Shown here piece after piece: positions 8,129-16,277 of a DNA stretch of 64,000 bases. Every line of letters starts with the position of its first letter. The first letter of the stretch is position 1. The notes below the pieces were generated by a model, which ran no database searches, was not told the origin of the DNA, and saw nothing but the letters and a program-made list of their open reading frames with translations. Location: NCBI RefSeq assembly GCF_018885265.1, contig NZ_CP076538.1, positions 4,934,001 through 4,998,000 of the forward strand, in the 5' to 3' direction. The position numbers were made by a program, and so were the translations under genes. The stretch is from Amycolatopsis aidingensis (GTDB lineage Bacteria; Actinomycetota; Actinomycetes; Mycobacteriales; Pseudonocardiaceae).

Positions 8129-9427
8129 GTGGGTGCGAGTACACTCACGGCTACAGCTGCTGCGCGCTCCGATGGTCGCCAGCGCGGCCGGATCGAGGAA
8201 CGCGGGGACTCGCTCCGCGTGATCGTCTATGCCGGGCTCGACCCGGTGACCGGCAAGCGCACGTACCTGCGTAAGACGATCGAAGGCACCGACAAGGCCG
8301 CGCAGCGGCGCGCGCAGAAGCAGTTGAACAAGTTCCTCACGCAGGTGGACGAGCAGCGCGCTCCGTCGTCGTCCGTGACACTCTCCTACGTGCTGGACGA
8401 GTGGATGCGTGTGACCGAGTTGGAAGAGAGCACGCGCAACACCTACGAGGGCTACATAGCCCGCACGATCAAGCCAGCGTTCGGCAACGAGCCAGCGCGC
8501 AAGATCGACGCGCGAGCGTTGGAGAGCCTCTACACCGAGCTACGGCGCTGCCGCGCCCGTTGCGATCGCAGGCCGTTCATCGAGAAGCACAAGTCGACCG
8601 AGGCCGATCACGACTGCAAGGCACGCGGGTGCAAGGTCCACACCTGCCGACCGCTGGGCGCCTCCACCGTCCGGCAGATCCACGCGATTCTGAGCGGCGC
8701 CCTCGGCGCCGCCGAACGCTGGGGCTGGATCGACGGCAACCTTGCTCGGATAGCCCGCCGTCCGAAACAGAAGCCACCGGAACCCGATCCCCCGACACCA
8801 GCCGAGGCCGCGAAGCTCGTCGAAGAAGCATTCCGGATGGATGACGACTGGGGAACACTGGTGTGGCTCGCGATGACCACGGGCGTACGCCGAGGAGAAC
8901 TGGCCGGACTCCGGTTCTCCCGGATCGACCTGGACGCCGAGGTGATCGACCTACGCCGCAACTGGGTACGCGGCAAGGAGAAGGACACCAAGACACACCA
9001 GAATCGACGCATCGCGCTCGACTCGGAAACCGTGGTGCTACTCAAGGAACACCGTAAGCGCGTACAGAAGCGACTCAAGGAACTGGGTCGGAAGTTCACC
9101 GACGATCTGTTCGTCTTCTCCGGAACCAAGACACCGGACCACTCCGAACCCTACTCCCCCAACGCCGTCACGCAGCGATACAAGGACATGGCGACACGCC
9201 TCGGCATAGATACCCACCTCCATGCGCTACGCCACTACAGCGCAACCGAGCTACTCTCCGCTGGTATCGACTTGCGCACCGTCGCCGGACGTCTCGGCCA
9301 CGGTGGGGGCGGCGCAACAACATTGCGCGTGTACGCCGCGTGGGTCGCAGCCACCGACCGCAAGGCCGCAGAAATACTTGGTTCAAGAATGCCAAAACAA
9401 AGCACCAGAAACACATACAGAACTTGA
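8129..9427 (+). CDS. int: Tyrosine site-specific integrase of the island
   Basis: A 432-residue tyrosine recombinase. An N-terminal AP2-like arm-binding region (GDSLRVIVYAGLDPVTGKRTY) is followed by a SAM-like core-binding domain (VTLSYVLDEWMR...). The catalytic domain shows Arg in TTGVRRGELAGLRFS, the H-x-x-R box LHALRHYSA, LGHGG and the nucleophile Tyr in LRVYAAW. A Cys/His cluster (residues about 150-175, RARCDRR...HDCKARGCKVHTC) interrupts the core-binding domain as in many actinobacterial ICE integrases. It starts 62 bases past the tRNA, so it most likely catalyses integration at this tRNA. Intact; no excisionase gene recognised nearby. Confidence 0.93.
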   Translation: MGASTLTATAAARSDGRQRGRIEERGDSLRVIVYAGLDPVTGKRTYLRKTIEGTDKAAQRRAQKQLNKFLTQVDEQRAPSSSVTLSYVLDEWMRVTELEESTRNTYEGYIARTIKPAFGNEPARKIDARALESLYTELRRCRARCDRRPFIEKHKSTEADHDCKARGCKVHTCRPLGASTVRQIHAILSGALGAAERWGWIDGNLARIARRPKQKPPEPDPPTPAEAAKLVEEAFRMDDDWGTLVWLAMTTGVRRGELAGLRFSRIDLDAEVIDLRRNWVRGKEKDTKTHQNRRIALDSETVVLLKEHRKRVQKRLKELGRKFTDDLFVFSGTKTPDHSEPYSPNAVTQRYKDMATRLGIDTHLHALRHYSATELLSAGIDLRTVAGRLGHGGGGATTLRVYAAWVAATDRKAAEILGSRMPKQSTRNTYRT

Positions 9428-9455
9428 AAGCATAAAATGCCAAAGAAAGAGATAT

Positions 9456-10228
9456 ATGGAGATTCTAATTGAAGGCACTCCGCCAGCAGACTGGAAAGAC
9501 CTGGAATCTCGAGCCGCCCAGATTCTACAAGAAAGCGGATGGCAAGCAGAGCGAGGAAAATCACTTCAACTAGCACGTGGATCAGTGGACGTAGACGTCT
9601 ACGCATTCGATCCGAAGAGTTCCCCTCCTGCAACCATGATTGTTGAATGCAAGAATTGGCGAAGTCGAGTATCTAAGAATACGGTTCACGGATTAAGAAC
9701 CGTCGTAGCCGACACTGGCGCTAACATAGGAATCTTAGTGTCGTCTTCGGGTTTCAGCAGGGAGCATCAGAAGCCGCCTTGCATAGCAATATCAAACTCC
9801 TCACATGGAACGAGTTTCAGTATCTGCTTGTGGAGCGCTGGTATAACGAATACATGCTTCCAACAATTCGGGCTGAATCAGAAGCGCTTATCGACTATAC
9901 AGAGCCAATAAATAGCCGAATACTCAGAAAGGTGGACGAACTACCCGAAGTCAAACAGAAAAAGTTTATTGATCTTCGAAATAGGCACTTACGACTAGGG
10001 TCATTGGCAATCTCGCTGCTATGGAGGCCTGATAACTACGCACAGCGCGCATCCTTGCCAGAGATGCCACTGCGAAAGAAAATGAGCAAAAAATCAGGAA
10101 TTCAGCCTCACTCCGACCTAGGCGAGATACTGGACGCGACAGCTCTAAGGCCGCTACTATTGGCATTAATTCAAAGTTTTCAAAATGCGACCTCGGATTT
10201 TGACGAAGTATTCGGCGGACGAGCATAG
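9456..10228 (+). pseudogene. Mrr-like PD-(D/E)XK restriction endonuclease, split by a -1 shift
   Basis: Begins at ATG 9456 (AAAGAAAGAG upstream). The first frame has a restriction-endonuclease fold: helix DWKDLESRAAQILQESGW, then SVDVDVYAFDP (catalytic Asp), then TMIVECKNW (E-x-K), then a VRSVV-type helix. At 9749-9755 the family sequence continues only in the -1 frame (GFQQGASEAALHSNIKLLTWNEFQ), which runs to 10228 with a helical C-terminal part. The shift site reads G GGT TTC in frame, a formal X-XXY-YYZ slippery heptamer; loss of one G is the simpler reading. The whole gene is much more AT-rich than its neighbours, a sign of recent transfer. Probably DNA-targeting defence nuclease; no methyltransferase partner is seen. 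Confidence 0.65.
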
Positions 10229-10320
10229 AATCCAGGATTTCTAATTGATGGCGGTCCGGCTCTGACCGAGGCTCCCTACGGCCGCCTGGGATACTTGTAC
10301 AGGCCGTTAGGGTTACGCTT

Positions 10321-10908
10321 GTGAATGATGAACGTGGCGGGTGGCAGACCTTTGGCGAGCGGACGATCTATGACAACCGGTGGGTTCGGCTCGGGTTGAC
10401 CGATGTGCAGGCGCCGAACGGTGAGCGGTGGGAGTATCACGTTGTCAACCTGGCGCGTATCGCGATAGCGCTGATCGTGGACGAGCGGGACCGGGTGTTG
10501 ATGTTGTGGCGGTACCGGTTTGTCACTGATCAGTGGGGCTACGAGTTGCTTGGTGGGTTGGTGGAGGATGGGGAGGACCCGGCGGCGACAGCGGCGCGTG
10601 AGGCGGCCGAGGAGAGTGGCTACCGGCCGTTGGGCGAGCCGGAGCATCTGATCGGGTTCGAGCCGCTGCCAGGGCAGGTCAGGGCACAGGTGGACGTGTT
10701 CCTGTGGCGTGGTGCCGAGCGGATCGGCGAACCGACCGACACCGAGGAGGTCGGGCGGCTGGAGTGGGTGCCGCTGAGCCGGATTCCGGAACTTGCGCAG
10801 CGGCAGCAGCTTCTTGGTGCGGGCGCGTTGGTGCCGTTGCTGTACTACGTGGCTTCACGTGGCGTTGGTGGCTCCGGCGGGCAGGATGAGGCGCCCGAGT
10901 CGGCGTAG
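10321..10908 (+). CDS. NUDIX hydrolase
   Basis: A 195-residue NUDIX protein. The Nudix box starts with GGLVEDGEDP and continues AREAAEESG, fitting G-x5-E-x7-R-E-U-x-E-E-x-G. N-terminal strands (RTIYDNRWVRLGLTDV...WEYHVVNL) and the upstream IALIVDERDRVLMLWRYRF strand resemble ADP-ribose pyrophosphatase-type members. GTG start at 10321. The last 54 bases overlap the 3' end of the convergent XRE gene. Substrate is not predictable, though the pairing of NUDIX and XRE-TPR genes is common in actinomycete genomic islands. Confidence 0.85.
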   Translation: MNDERGGWQTFGERTIYDNRWVRLGLTDVQAPNGERWEYHVVNLARIAIALIVDERDRVLMLWRYRFVTDQWGYELLGGLVEDGEDPAATAAREAAEESGYRPLGEPEHLIGFEPLPGQVRAQVDVFLWRGAERIGEPTDTEEVGRLEWVPLSRIPELAQRQQLLGAGALVPLLYYVASRGVGGSGGQDEAPESA

Positions 10909-12027
10909 CTGGCGGTCGGACTTGATCTGGGTGGCGAGGCGGCGCGCCTGGCGGGCATGATCCAGTGCCGTGTCGCGGTCGCCAGCGGCGGCGTGCGCGA
11001 AGGCGAGATCAACGAGCATCCCGGTGCGTGCGCGTACGAAGTCCGGCGGCAGGCGTGGCAAGGTGTTGCCGATCTGGTCGATCGCTTCGGGATCGCCGAG
11101 CTTGCTCAACGCGCTGCCGCGCCAGCGGTCGAGGTGGACGCCGCCGAGGAACAGGAACGGCAGGGCGGGGTCGACCGGATCGGGCGGTAGCAAGGCGTCG
11201 GCCGTGTCGAATGCGCGCAGCGCATCGTCGCCGTGACCGGCCACCGAGAGCCCTTCACCGTGGGCCGCTGCGAGCCAGGCCCGGAGCAGTGGCGGTGCTG
11301 AGCGTTCGGCGAGTTCGCGGGCCTCGGCGAGTTGGCTGACGGCCATCTCGGTTTCCTGGATCTCGATCAGGATGAACGCTTGTTGTGCGGTGGCGTGTGC
11401 GAGCAGGGTCGGTGATCCGGCTTCGCGGGCGGCTGCCTTGGCGGTCTCGTGGTGGTCCCATGCCTGGCGGATGGCGTTGCGGTCGAGTGCTTCCCACCCG
11501 GCCAGTGCGGATACTTCGGTGAGGACGGTGGCCAGTGCCTCGCGTTGCCCGCGCAGGGTGCTGAAGCCGAGGCGCCCTTGAATGTGTTCGGCGTTGCCGC
11601 GTAGCTGGTCCAGGAGTGTCACGCCGCCGAACTTGCGGTCAACGTGCCGGGCGTAGTCGAGTTGCTGCCGGAAGGCGCTGACGGTCTCGGTGTCCACGGT
11701 CCGGGCGGCTGCGAGTCGCGCGCGTAGCTCGTCGGTGCCTTCGTCCACTCGCTCCGGTGGGAAGCCGAGTTCCTCGTTCGTGCGGCCGTACACGTCCCGG
11801 AAGAGCCGTTGGTAGGGCTCGCTGACCGCCTCGCGGCCGTTCTCCCACCGGGACAGCTTGGTTTTCAGGCTTGTCGGCGACATGGCGGGTACGCCGAGGA
11901 TGTCGGCGCGCCGGAGCAGCATTCTGATGACGTCCTCGGCTTTGTAGTCGAGGTGTCTGCGGGTGACTTGGAGCTGTGTCCGCCACCCACCACCTCCGCG
12001 TGAAGATCGGTGTGCTGGTTGCGGCAC
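10855..12027 (-). CDS. XRE-type regulator with C-terminal TPR-like helices
   Basis: A 390-residue protein with an N-terminal helix-turn-helix (residues about 35-80: DVIRMLLRRADILGVPAMSPTSLKTKLSRWENGREAVSEPYQRLFRDVYGRT) and about 300 residues of alpha-helical, Ala/Leu/Arg-rich repeats that resemble the TPR-like sensor half of actinobacterial transcriptional regulators. No enzymatic motif. It is convergent with the NUDIX gene (54-base overlap). A second gene of the same architecture lies at 24220-25550. The ligand is unknown. Confidence 0.75.
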   Translation of the reverse strand: MPQPAHRSSRGGGGWRTQLQVTRRHLDYKAEDVIRMLLRRADILGVPAMSPTSLKTKLSRWENGREAVSEPYQRLFRDVYGRTNEELGFPPERVDEGTDELRARLAAARTVDTETVSAFRQQLDYARHVDRKFGGVTLLDQLRGNAEHIQGRLGFSTLRGQREALATVLTEVSALAGWEALDRNAIRQAWDHHETAKAAAREAGSPTLLAHATAQQAFILIEIQETEMAVSQLAEARELAERSAPPLLRAWLAAAHGEGLSVAGHGDDALRAFDTADALLPPDPVDPALPFLFLGGVHLDRWRGSALSKLGDPEAIDQIGNTLPRLPPDFVRARTGMLVDLAFAHAAAGDRDTALDHARQARRLATQIKSDRQLRRLGRLILPAGATNAT

Positions 12028-12224
12028 GGACCGACCACGAGGCCAATGCGGGGCCGACGAGAACCCCGATCACGCCGGCGACCGGACTCATCACGGCCGG
12101 CAGGCAAGCTGCACTCACCAACCAAGTGTCCGCATCGAAGACCGAAATCGAAGACAGACGGGCCGAGCCGACCAGCCCACCGCTCACCCGAGTGAACAGC
12201 CACAGTCTCTCGACCGCGGATAAG

Positions 12225-12267
12225 GAAGGGCGGGGCCGCTTCGTCAACACGAGCGGCCCCGCCCTTC
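12225..12267 (-). terminator. Perfect 16-bp hairpin terminator
   Basis: Arms 12225-12240 and 12252-12267 are perfect complements (gaagggcggggccgct and its reverse complement) with an 11-nt loop. It sits 10 bases past the end of the small 12277-12438 frame and would terminate the minus-strand XRE-DUF397 transcript. Confidence 0.65.
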
Positions 12268-12276
12268 GCGGACGTG

Positions 12277-12438
12277 TCAGTTGCCGTTGAGCGGTGCGGG
12301 CTCGATGTCGTCGATCGACACCGCCCGACAGCGGTGACCGAACATGCGTGTCGAGGCCACCGGCACCGAGTTGTGGTTCCGAAGTAGCCGCCGACCCAGT
12401 ACGGCTTCCACTCCGGCACACTCGGCGTTGTTGCTCAT
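12277..12438 (-). CDS. Small hypothetical protein downstream of DUF397
   Basis: A 53-residue frame starting at ATG 12438 with a GAGGTG ribosome-site candidate 9 bases upstream and ending just before a strong terminator. The C-terminal part (CRAVSIDDIEPAPLNGN) is not low-complexity, and position in the XRE-DUF397 operon supports translation. I do not recognise a family. It could be a chance frame. Confidence 0.4.
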   Translation of the reverse strand: MSNNAECAGVEAVLGRRLLRNHNSVPVASTRMFGHRCRAVSIDDIEPAPLNGN

Positions 12439-12452
12439 GCTGTGACTACACC

Positions 12453-12671
12453 TCAAGCAGCGGGTGTTTGGACGGTGGCGCTGCTCATCACGAGCCGGAC
12501 GAACGACCTCCAGGTGGAGTGGCTCAGCACGAGGTTGGGACCCTGGCCAAGCTGCTTGGAATCGCGGATACCGATGGCGTCTTCGGTGTACGCGACCTCG
12601 ACGCAAGCACCCGAGCCGTTGCTTCGGGTGCTCTTGCGCCAGCGGGCGTTGGTGAAATCGGACGCGGACAT
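12453..12671 (-). CDS. DUF397 protein
   Basis: A 72-residue protein with the DUF397 signature: ARWRKSTRSNGSGACVEVAY near the N terminus, then IGIRDSKQLGQGPNLVLSHSTWRSFV. Start is ATG 12671 (AAGGAGAAGGG just upstream) rather than the longer frame. It follows the DUF5753 XRE gene by 17 bases. XRE/DUF397 pairs are a hallmark of actinomycetes and resemble the BldB/AbaA-type or WhiJ-type regulator pairs; some behave like toxin-antitoxin or developmental switches. Exact role unknown. Confidence 0.88.
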   Translation of the reverse strand: MSASDFTNARWRKSTRSNGSGACVEVAYTEDAIGIRDSKQLGQGPNLVLSHSTWRSFVRLVMSSATVQTPAA

Positions 12672-12688
12672 AACCCTTCTCCTTGTCC

Positions 12689-13555
12689 TCACGTCCGGTC
12701 CCGACGGATCTCGGCGATGCGCCGGGCGGACGCTTCCGTGTCGAGCGCGAGTTCGCTGACGCGCTCAAAGTTCAGGGTATATGCCTCAATGCTCGGCTCG
12801 TCCTCGATGAACCACCCGTCATCGAGGTTCTCCAGGTAGACCGCCGCGACGTCACCGTCGCCGAAGTCGAGCAGGTGGTAGGAGGCACCGAACCCGGGGT
12901 ACGGGCCGAGCTCCACCGGCAGTACCTGCAGCGTGATGTGCGGCTGCCGGGCCTTGATGACCAGGTGGTCGAGTTGCTCGGCCATGGTATCCACCCCGCC
13001 GACCGCCTGGAGCAGGGCTGATTCGTGCACCACGGCGTGGAGGTGGAGCGGGTTCTCCGGATCGTCCAGCCGTGCCTGACGTTGCTGGCGGAGGTGGCGC
13101 CGTTCCTCGACAAGCTGCTCATCGGGTGTGCGTAGCCAGGCCCGGACCAGCGCATCGGTGTAGGCCGCGGTCTGCAGCAGGCCCGGGATCAGCAGGGCTT
13201 CGAGGTTCCGGACGGCCGTCGCTTCGGCCTCGGTTTCGAGGTAGTCGGTCAGGTACGTCGGTACGGTGTCCGGTCCGTAGTCACGCCAGAAGCCCGGATC
13301 GTCCAGCGCTTCGACAGCCAGCTTCACGACCCGGTCGCGCTCCTCGTCCTCGACCCCGTAGATCGTGGCGAGGGCGATGATCTCGGCCGGCCCTGCCGGA
13401 TAGGTCGCGGTTTCGAACCGGCTCAGCTTCGCGTGCGGCCAGTGGAGCTGTCCGGCGACGTCTTGGAGCGTGCCCGCGTCTCGCTCCTTGCGCCAGCGAC
13501 GAAGCGTCCGGGCAACTCTTCGCTGGCGGACGCTGGGTCGCGTCGTCTTGGCCAC
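12689..13555 (-). CDS. XRE-family regulator with DUF5753 domain (WhiJ-like)
   Basis: Start set at GTG 13555, 6 bases after GGGAGGT, giving 288 residues. Helix-turn-helix at residues about 10-65 (RVARTLRRWRKERDAGTLQDVAGQ, then LSRFETATYPAGPAEIIALATIYGV). The rest is the DUF5753 sensor domain (LEALLIPGLLQTAAYTDALVRA, QPHITLQVLPVELGPYPGFG, VAAVYLENLDDGWFIED). It is the partner of the DUF397 gene directly downstream. A pair of GAAC-type palindromes 80-100 bases upstream is a likely autoregulatory operator. Confidence 0.88.
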   Translation of the reverse strand: MAKTTRPSVRQRRVARTLRRWRKERDAGTLQDVAGQLHWPHAKLSRFETATYPAGPAEIIALATIYGVEDEERDRVVKLAVEALDDPGFWRDYGPDTVPTYLTDYLETEAEATAVRNLEALLIPGLLQTAAYTDALVRAWLRTPDEQLVEERRHLRQQRQARLDDPENPLHLHAVVHESALLQAVGGVDTMAEQLDHLVIKARQPHITLQVLPVELGPYPGFGASYHLLDFGDGDVAAVYLENLDDGWFIEDEPSIEAYTLNFERVSELALDTEASARRIAEIRRDRT

Positions 13556-13632
13556 TGAGGTACCTCCCGAGATCGTTGCGACCGAGCCTATCGGCGCCCA
13601 GTGCCTCTCATGCATGACTACCCCAATGTAGT

Positions 13633-13657
13633 GAACGTGTTCATATTGAACATGTTC
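13633..13657 (+). promoter_or_regulatory. Paired palindromes gaacgtgttc / gaacatgttc, likely XRE operator
   Basis: Two 10-bp near-perfect palindromes (13633-13642 and 13648-13657) repeat at a 15-base spacing in the divergent region between the DUF5753 regulator gene and the plus-strand gene at 13723. The region is AT-rich compared with its surroundings, so it probably also holds promoter elements. Binding by the neighbouring XRE protein is inference. Confidence 0.45.
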
Positions 13658-13722
13658 ATCGTCTACCGTGAACAAGGTCACGTTGTAGGCAGCAGATTAC
13701 CCGGTCGCCCCTGGAGGACCCG

Positions 13723-14067
13723 ATGGCACTGCTCGTCCGGTACCCGGCACCCACAAGCAGCCTGGTGGACCGGAACAGACCCCGACCTGAGCCGGTCCAC
13801 CAGGTGTCCATCCGGGCGGCCTCGCAGAGCGGGCCACGACCCCTCTGCGTCGGGCCAGCGCGGCGGAGCTGCGGCGGCGGATGCCGCGTCGACGGCGCTC
13901 TCGGCCGCCGCGTGACCCCATGGTGCGCGGCGAGCGCCAGGCACGCGGGTATCCGCATCGCCTCCCTCCGCGATCCGCATGCCTGCCGCGCACCTGCCGG
14001 TCCGCACGGCCGCGGTGAACCCAGCACCAAGGCCGTGCGGACCGGCCCCCGCCCTGAAACGAGGTGA
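13723..14067 (+). CDS. Hypothetical protein, possible
   Basis: A 114-residue frame with GGAGG 7 bases before ATG 13723; its stop lies 5 bases before the ATG of the next gene. The product is Arg/Pro/Ser-rich with no recognisable domain, and several overlapping frames exist here in GC-rich DNA, so the coding status rests on the ribosome site and the tight spacing. Confidence 0.4.
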   Translation: MALLVRYPAPTSSLVDRNRPRPEPVHQVSIRAASQSGPRPLCVGPARRSCGGGCRVDGALGRRVTPWCAASARHAGIRIASLRDPHACRAPAGPHGRGEPSTKAVRTGPRPETR

Positions 14068-14072
14068 AAGGC

Positions 14073-15011
14073 ATGACACAGCGCAAGACCGCACTCCCCC
14101 TGATCCGGCTGCTGGCCCGGCTCGGCTGGCAACCCAATCCGGACGCCTGGACGATCCGGTGCCGGGACGGTCACGGCAAGCGCGCGCGGCTACGGGTCCA
14201 GCTCGCGACGACCGGCGTCGCCGTGGTGCCCTCCGCGCCGGGGCCGTGGTGCCTCGGTCCGCTGGAGGGCGGGCGACTGCGTCGAGTGCTCGCCGAGGCG
14301 TTCCTCAGCTACGGGCATCTCGCCGGAACCGAGCCGCGTGATCTCGCGCCCCGAGCACACCACGGTCCGCGGGCCGCGGTCACACGCCGGTGCGCTCCTC
14401 GCCCGCAACAACCGCCCGAACCTCACGACCCGTCGTCGCCGGCGGCGAGCACGCGACACCCCGCGGAGGAAACCACTGCGACAGCGAGCGCAACGAGGCC
14501 CAGCGACCGACCGGCGGCAGCACCGCGCTGGCTGCGCGACCTCGCGCACGCGCGAGTCGAGTACCAGGGCCAACTGGGCTGGCCGGTCCATCTCGAGGTC
14601 AAGGAACGGCGCCTGGTCACCCAGGCCGGTACGGCATTCGACGCGCTGACCATGCCCTTCGACCTGGCCGAGGAGACCCGGCGAGACCTGGAGATCGCCA
14701 TGCTGGTGGGACCGGTCTTGACCGGTCCCGGACGGCGGTGGTGGACGTTCCTCACCAAACCAGCGCCCTCGCGCAGGCTGCATGTTCCTGCCGATCTTCA
14801 CCAGCTGAGAGTCCGGCCGATTCCGCGCGGCACGCACATCGTCCTGCCGTTCCACATCGACGTGCGTCAGCCTGAGTCGTGGCAGTGGATCGAGTCGCCC
14901 ATGCTTCGCCGCACGTTGCCCCCGTGGTCGACCGTGGTGGCGGTCGCGCGCCGGGTCGCCAATCGCCGGAGCGTTGAACTCGCTCCGCCTACCCGACCAC
15001 AGGTGACGTGA
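14073..15011 (+). CDS. Hypothetical protein (unrecognised two-part protein)
   Basis: A 312-residue product; start ATG 14073 preceded by GAGGTG. The N-terminal 90 residues (LIRLLARLGWQPNPDAWTIRCRDG) form a compact domain. A Pro/Thr/Ser-rich linker (about 110-155) joins it to a C-terminal domain with HARVEYQGQLGWPVHLEVKERR and GPGRRWWTFLTKP. The GWPV start and the WTFLT strand are reminiscent of the N-terminal part of bifunctional primase/polymerase proteins found in actinomycete mobile elements, but the catalytic acidic residues are not evident. I do not assign a function. Confidence 0.55.
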   Translation: MTQRKTALPLIRLLARLGWQPNPDAWTIRCRDGHGKRARLRVQLATTGVAVVPSAPGPWCLGPLEGGRLRRVLAEAFLSYGHLAGTEPRDLAPRAHHGPRAAVTRRCAPRPQQPPEPHDPSSPAASTRHPAEETTATASATRPSDRPAAAPRWLRDLAHARVEYQGQLGWPVHLEVKERRLVTQAGTAFDALTMPFDLAEETRRDLEIAMLVGPVLTGPGRRWWTFLTKPAPSRRLHVPADLHQLRVRPIPRGTHIVLPFHIDVRQPESWQWIESPMLRRTLPPWSTVVAVARRVANRRSVELAPPTRPQVT

Positions 15012-15095
15012 CGGAGCGCTGCCGAATCACCTCCGGGGCACGCCCTTGCCCAGACGCTGCCGCTCAGGTCCGGCGGCTTACGACCGGGAACCGCT

Positions 15096-15383
15096 ATGCA
15101 GAAGTCCACGCTCAATTGGGTGCCGCTCGACCGCGACACCTACCGCGTCACCTTTGACGGCAGGGTGTGGATCCTGCGGCGAACCCCAACAGCCAAACGC
15201 CCTTGGCTTCTCCATACGAAATGTGACGGCCGGACGGCGGGATGTCACTGTCGCGAGCAGGAGATCGGTGTGTCCGCTCTAGCCGACGCGCAGCGCGTGG
15301 CCGAGGTCTGGCTGGACATGTCCTCGCCCCGGTACGGACTTTCCTGGTGGGACGAAGATCATCAGGCCGGAGGCCACACATGA
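15096..15383 (+). CDS. Hypothetical protein
   Basis: A 95-residue product, start ATG 15096. Residues 8-50 read as a beta-rich module (WVPLDRDTYRVTFDGRVWILRR...WLLHTKCDG) with a Cys pair in KCDGRTAGCHC, which could bind a metal. The C-terminal helix (LADAQRVAEVWLDMSS) follows. The stop overlaps the start of the next gene (ATGA at 15380-15383), so the two are translationally coupled. Family not recognised. Confidence 0.6.
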   Translation: MQKSTLNWVPLDRDTYRVTFDGRVWILRRTPTAKRPWLLHTKCDGRTAGCHCREQEIGVSALADAQRVAEVWLDMSSPRYGLSWWDEDHQAGGHT

Positions 15384-15661
15384 GCTACGGCGGCCACGAG
15401 GAACATCAACTGAGCGTTCCTGTCACGACGCGCTGCAGCGCTGGAATGATCCTCTACCAAGGTCGCCTGCCCGCCCTGGTGATCGACTACGGGGGCGCCG
15501 AACTCATCCTGGTTACCAACGAGGAGCGCTCACTCGCCACCACACGCGAATTTATCATCAATCTTATTTCCGCGTCCGCGGCAATGATGAACGCGCTCAC
15601 CGTAATGATGCACACCGGCCGACATCGTCTCCACGAACAGCCGGACGACAAGGAGACGTAA
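15380..15661 (+). CDS. Small conserved protein, paralogue of 31903-32208
   Basis: A 93-residue protein whose core (ILYQGRLPALVIDYGG, then TREFIINLISASAAMMNALT) matches the product at 31903-32208 (VVLRGGLPALAIGYGG, then AKEFAITLASAALAFAGGCT). The shared R/G-G-x-L-P-A-L-x-I-x-Y-G-G box and downstream EF-helix define a small family that is present twice in this island. The C-terminal half is hydrophobic enough for one membrane-associated helix. Function unknown; it is coupled to the preceding gene and lies just upstream of an XRE gene. Confidence 0.6.
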   Translation: MSYGGHEEHQLSVPVTTRCSAGMILYQGRLPALVIDYGGAELILVTNEERSLATTREFIINLISASAAMMNALTVMMHTGRHRLHEQPDDKET

Positions 15662-15725
15662 AGAATCGCCCGATTACCACCCAAACTACAGGGGTCAATT
15701 CGCCTCAAACGTCAAGGACCTACGC

Positions 15726-16223
15726 ATGACCATTCAGCCCACCAGCCTATGCTCCAGCGAAACTTACTGCCGAGCGCTCGGAGACGAACTCCGCCGACTG
15801 CGAAGACGCCGCGAATGGACTCGAAAGGATCTGCAAAAGCGACTCCGAAGCAATATTTCCTTGCAGACGCTGGCAACCTACGAGCTGGGAACTCGGCACT
15901 GCTCGGTGGTCCGGCTTATCGAGCTGTGTCTCGCCTTGGATGAACAGCCGGAAACGCTGATCGCGAAGGTACATCGGCGCGTATTCCCGGACAACCCGGG
16001 CTGCATTCGGGTGAGCCTGACACACGTTGTTGCCGACAGTCAGCCAGAGCTGCTACCCCTGCGCCGGTGGGCGGAAAACCAGCTGCGACAGCACAAACCA
16101 TCTGGATCGGACGAGGTACTACTCAGCCTTGCCGCGATCGAGTGCATGGCCGAGCTCTGCGCCATTCCAGCCGCCGACCTGACCGCACACCTCCTCACCC
16201 TGCGTTGCCCGAACGACCGATAA
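15726..16223 (+). CDS. XRE-family regulator
   Basis: A 165-residue regulator. The helix-turn-helix (residues 15-70: ALGDELRRLRRRREWTRKDLQKRL, then LATYELGTRHCSVVRLIELCLALDEQPETLI) resembles the BldD/XRE-type N-terminal domain. A second helical domain (about 85-165) is unassigned. ATG start at 15726. It follows the small conserved protein gene by 64 bases and may regulate it or itself. Confidence 0.8.
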   Translation: MTIQPTSLCSSETYCRALGDELRRLRRRREWTRKDLQKRLRSNISLQTLATYELGTRHCSVVRLIELCLALDEQPETLIAKVHRRVFPDNPGCIRVSLTHVVADSQPELLPLRRWAENQLRQHKPSGSDEVLLSLAAIECMAELCAIPAADLTAHLLTLRCPNDR

Positions 16224-16277
16224 ACGGCATGAGGCCTGCGCCAGAAGCTAGCAGCGGCAGAAGAGTGCGGCGCAAGT

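Noticed and set aside
13656-14174. Several overlapping minus-strand frames of 138-172 codons
   Set aside because: Arg/Gly/Pro-rich shadows with no ribosome site; the plus-strand frame at 13723 is better supported though still weak.
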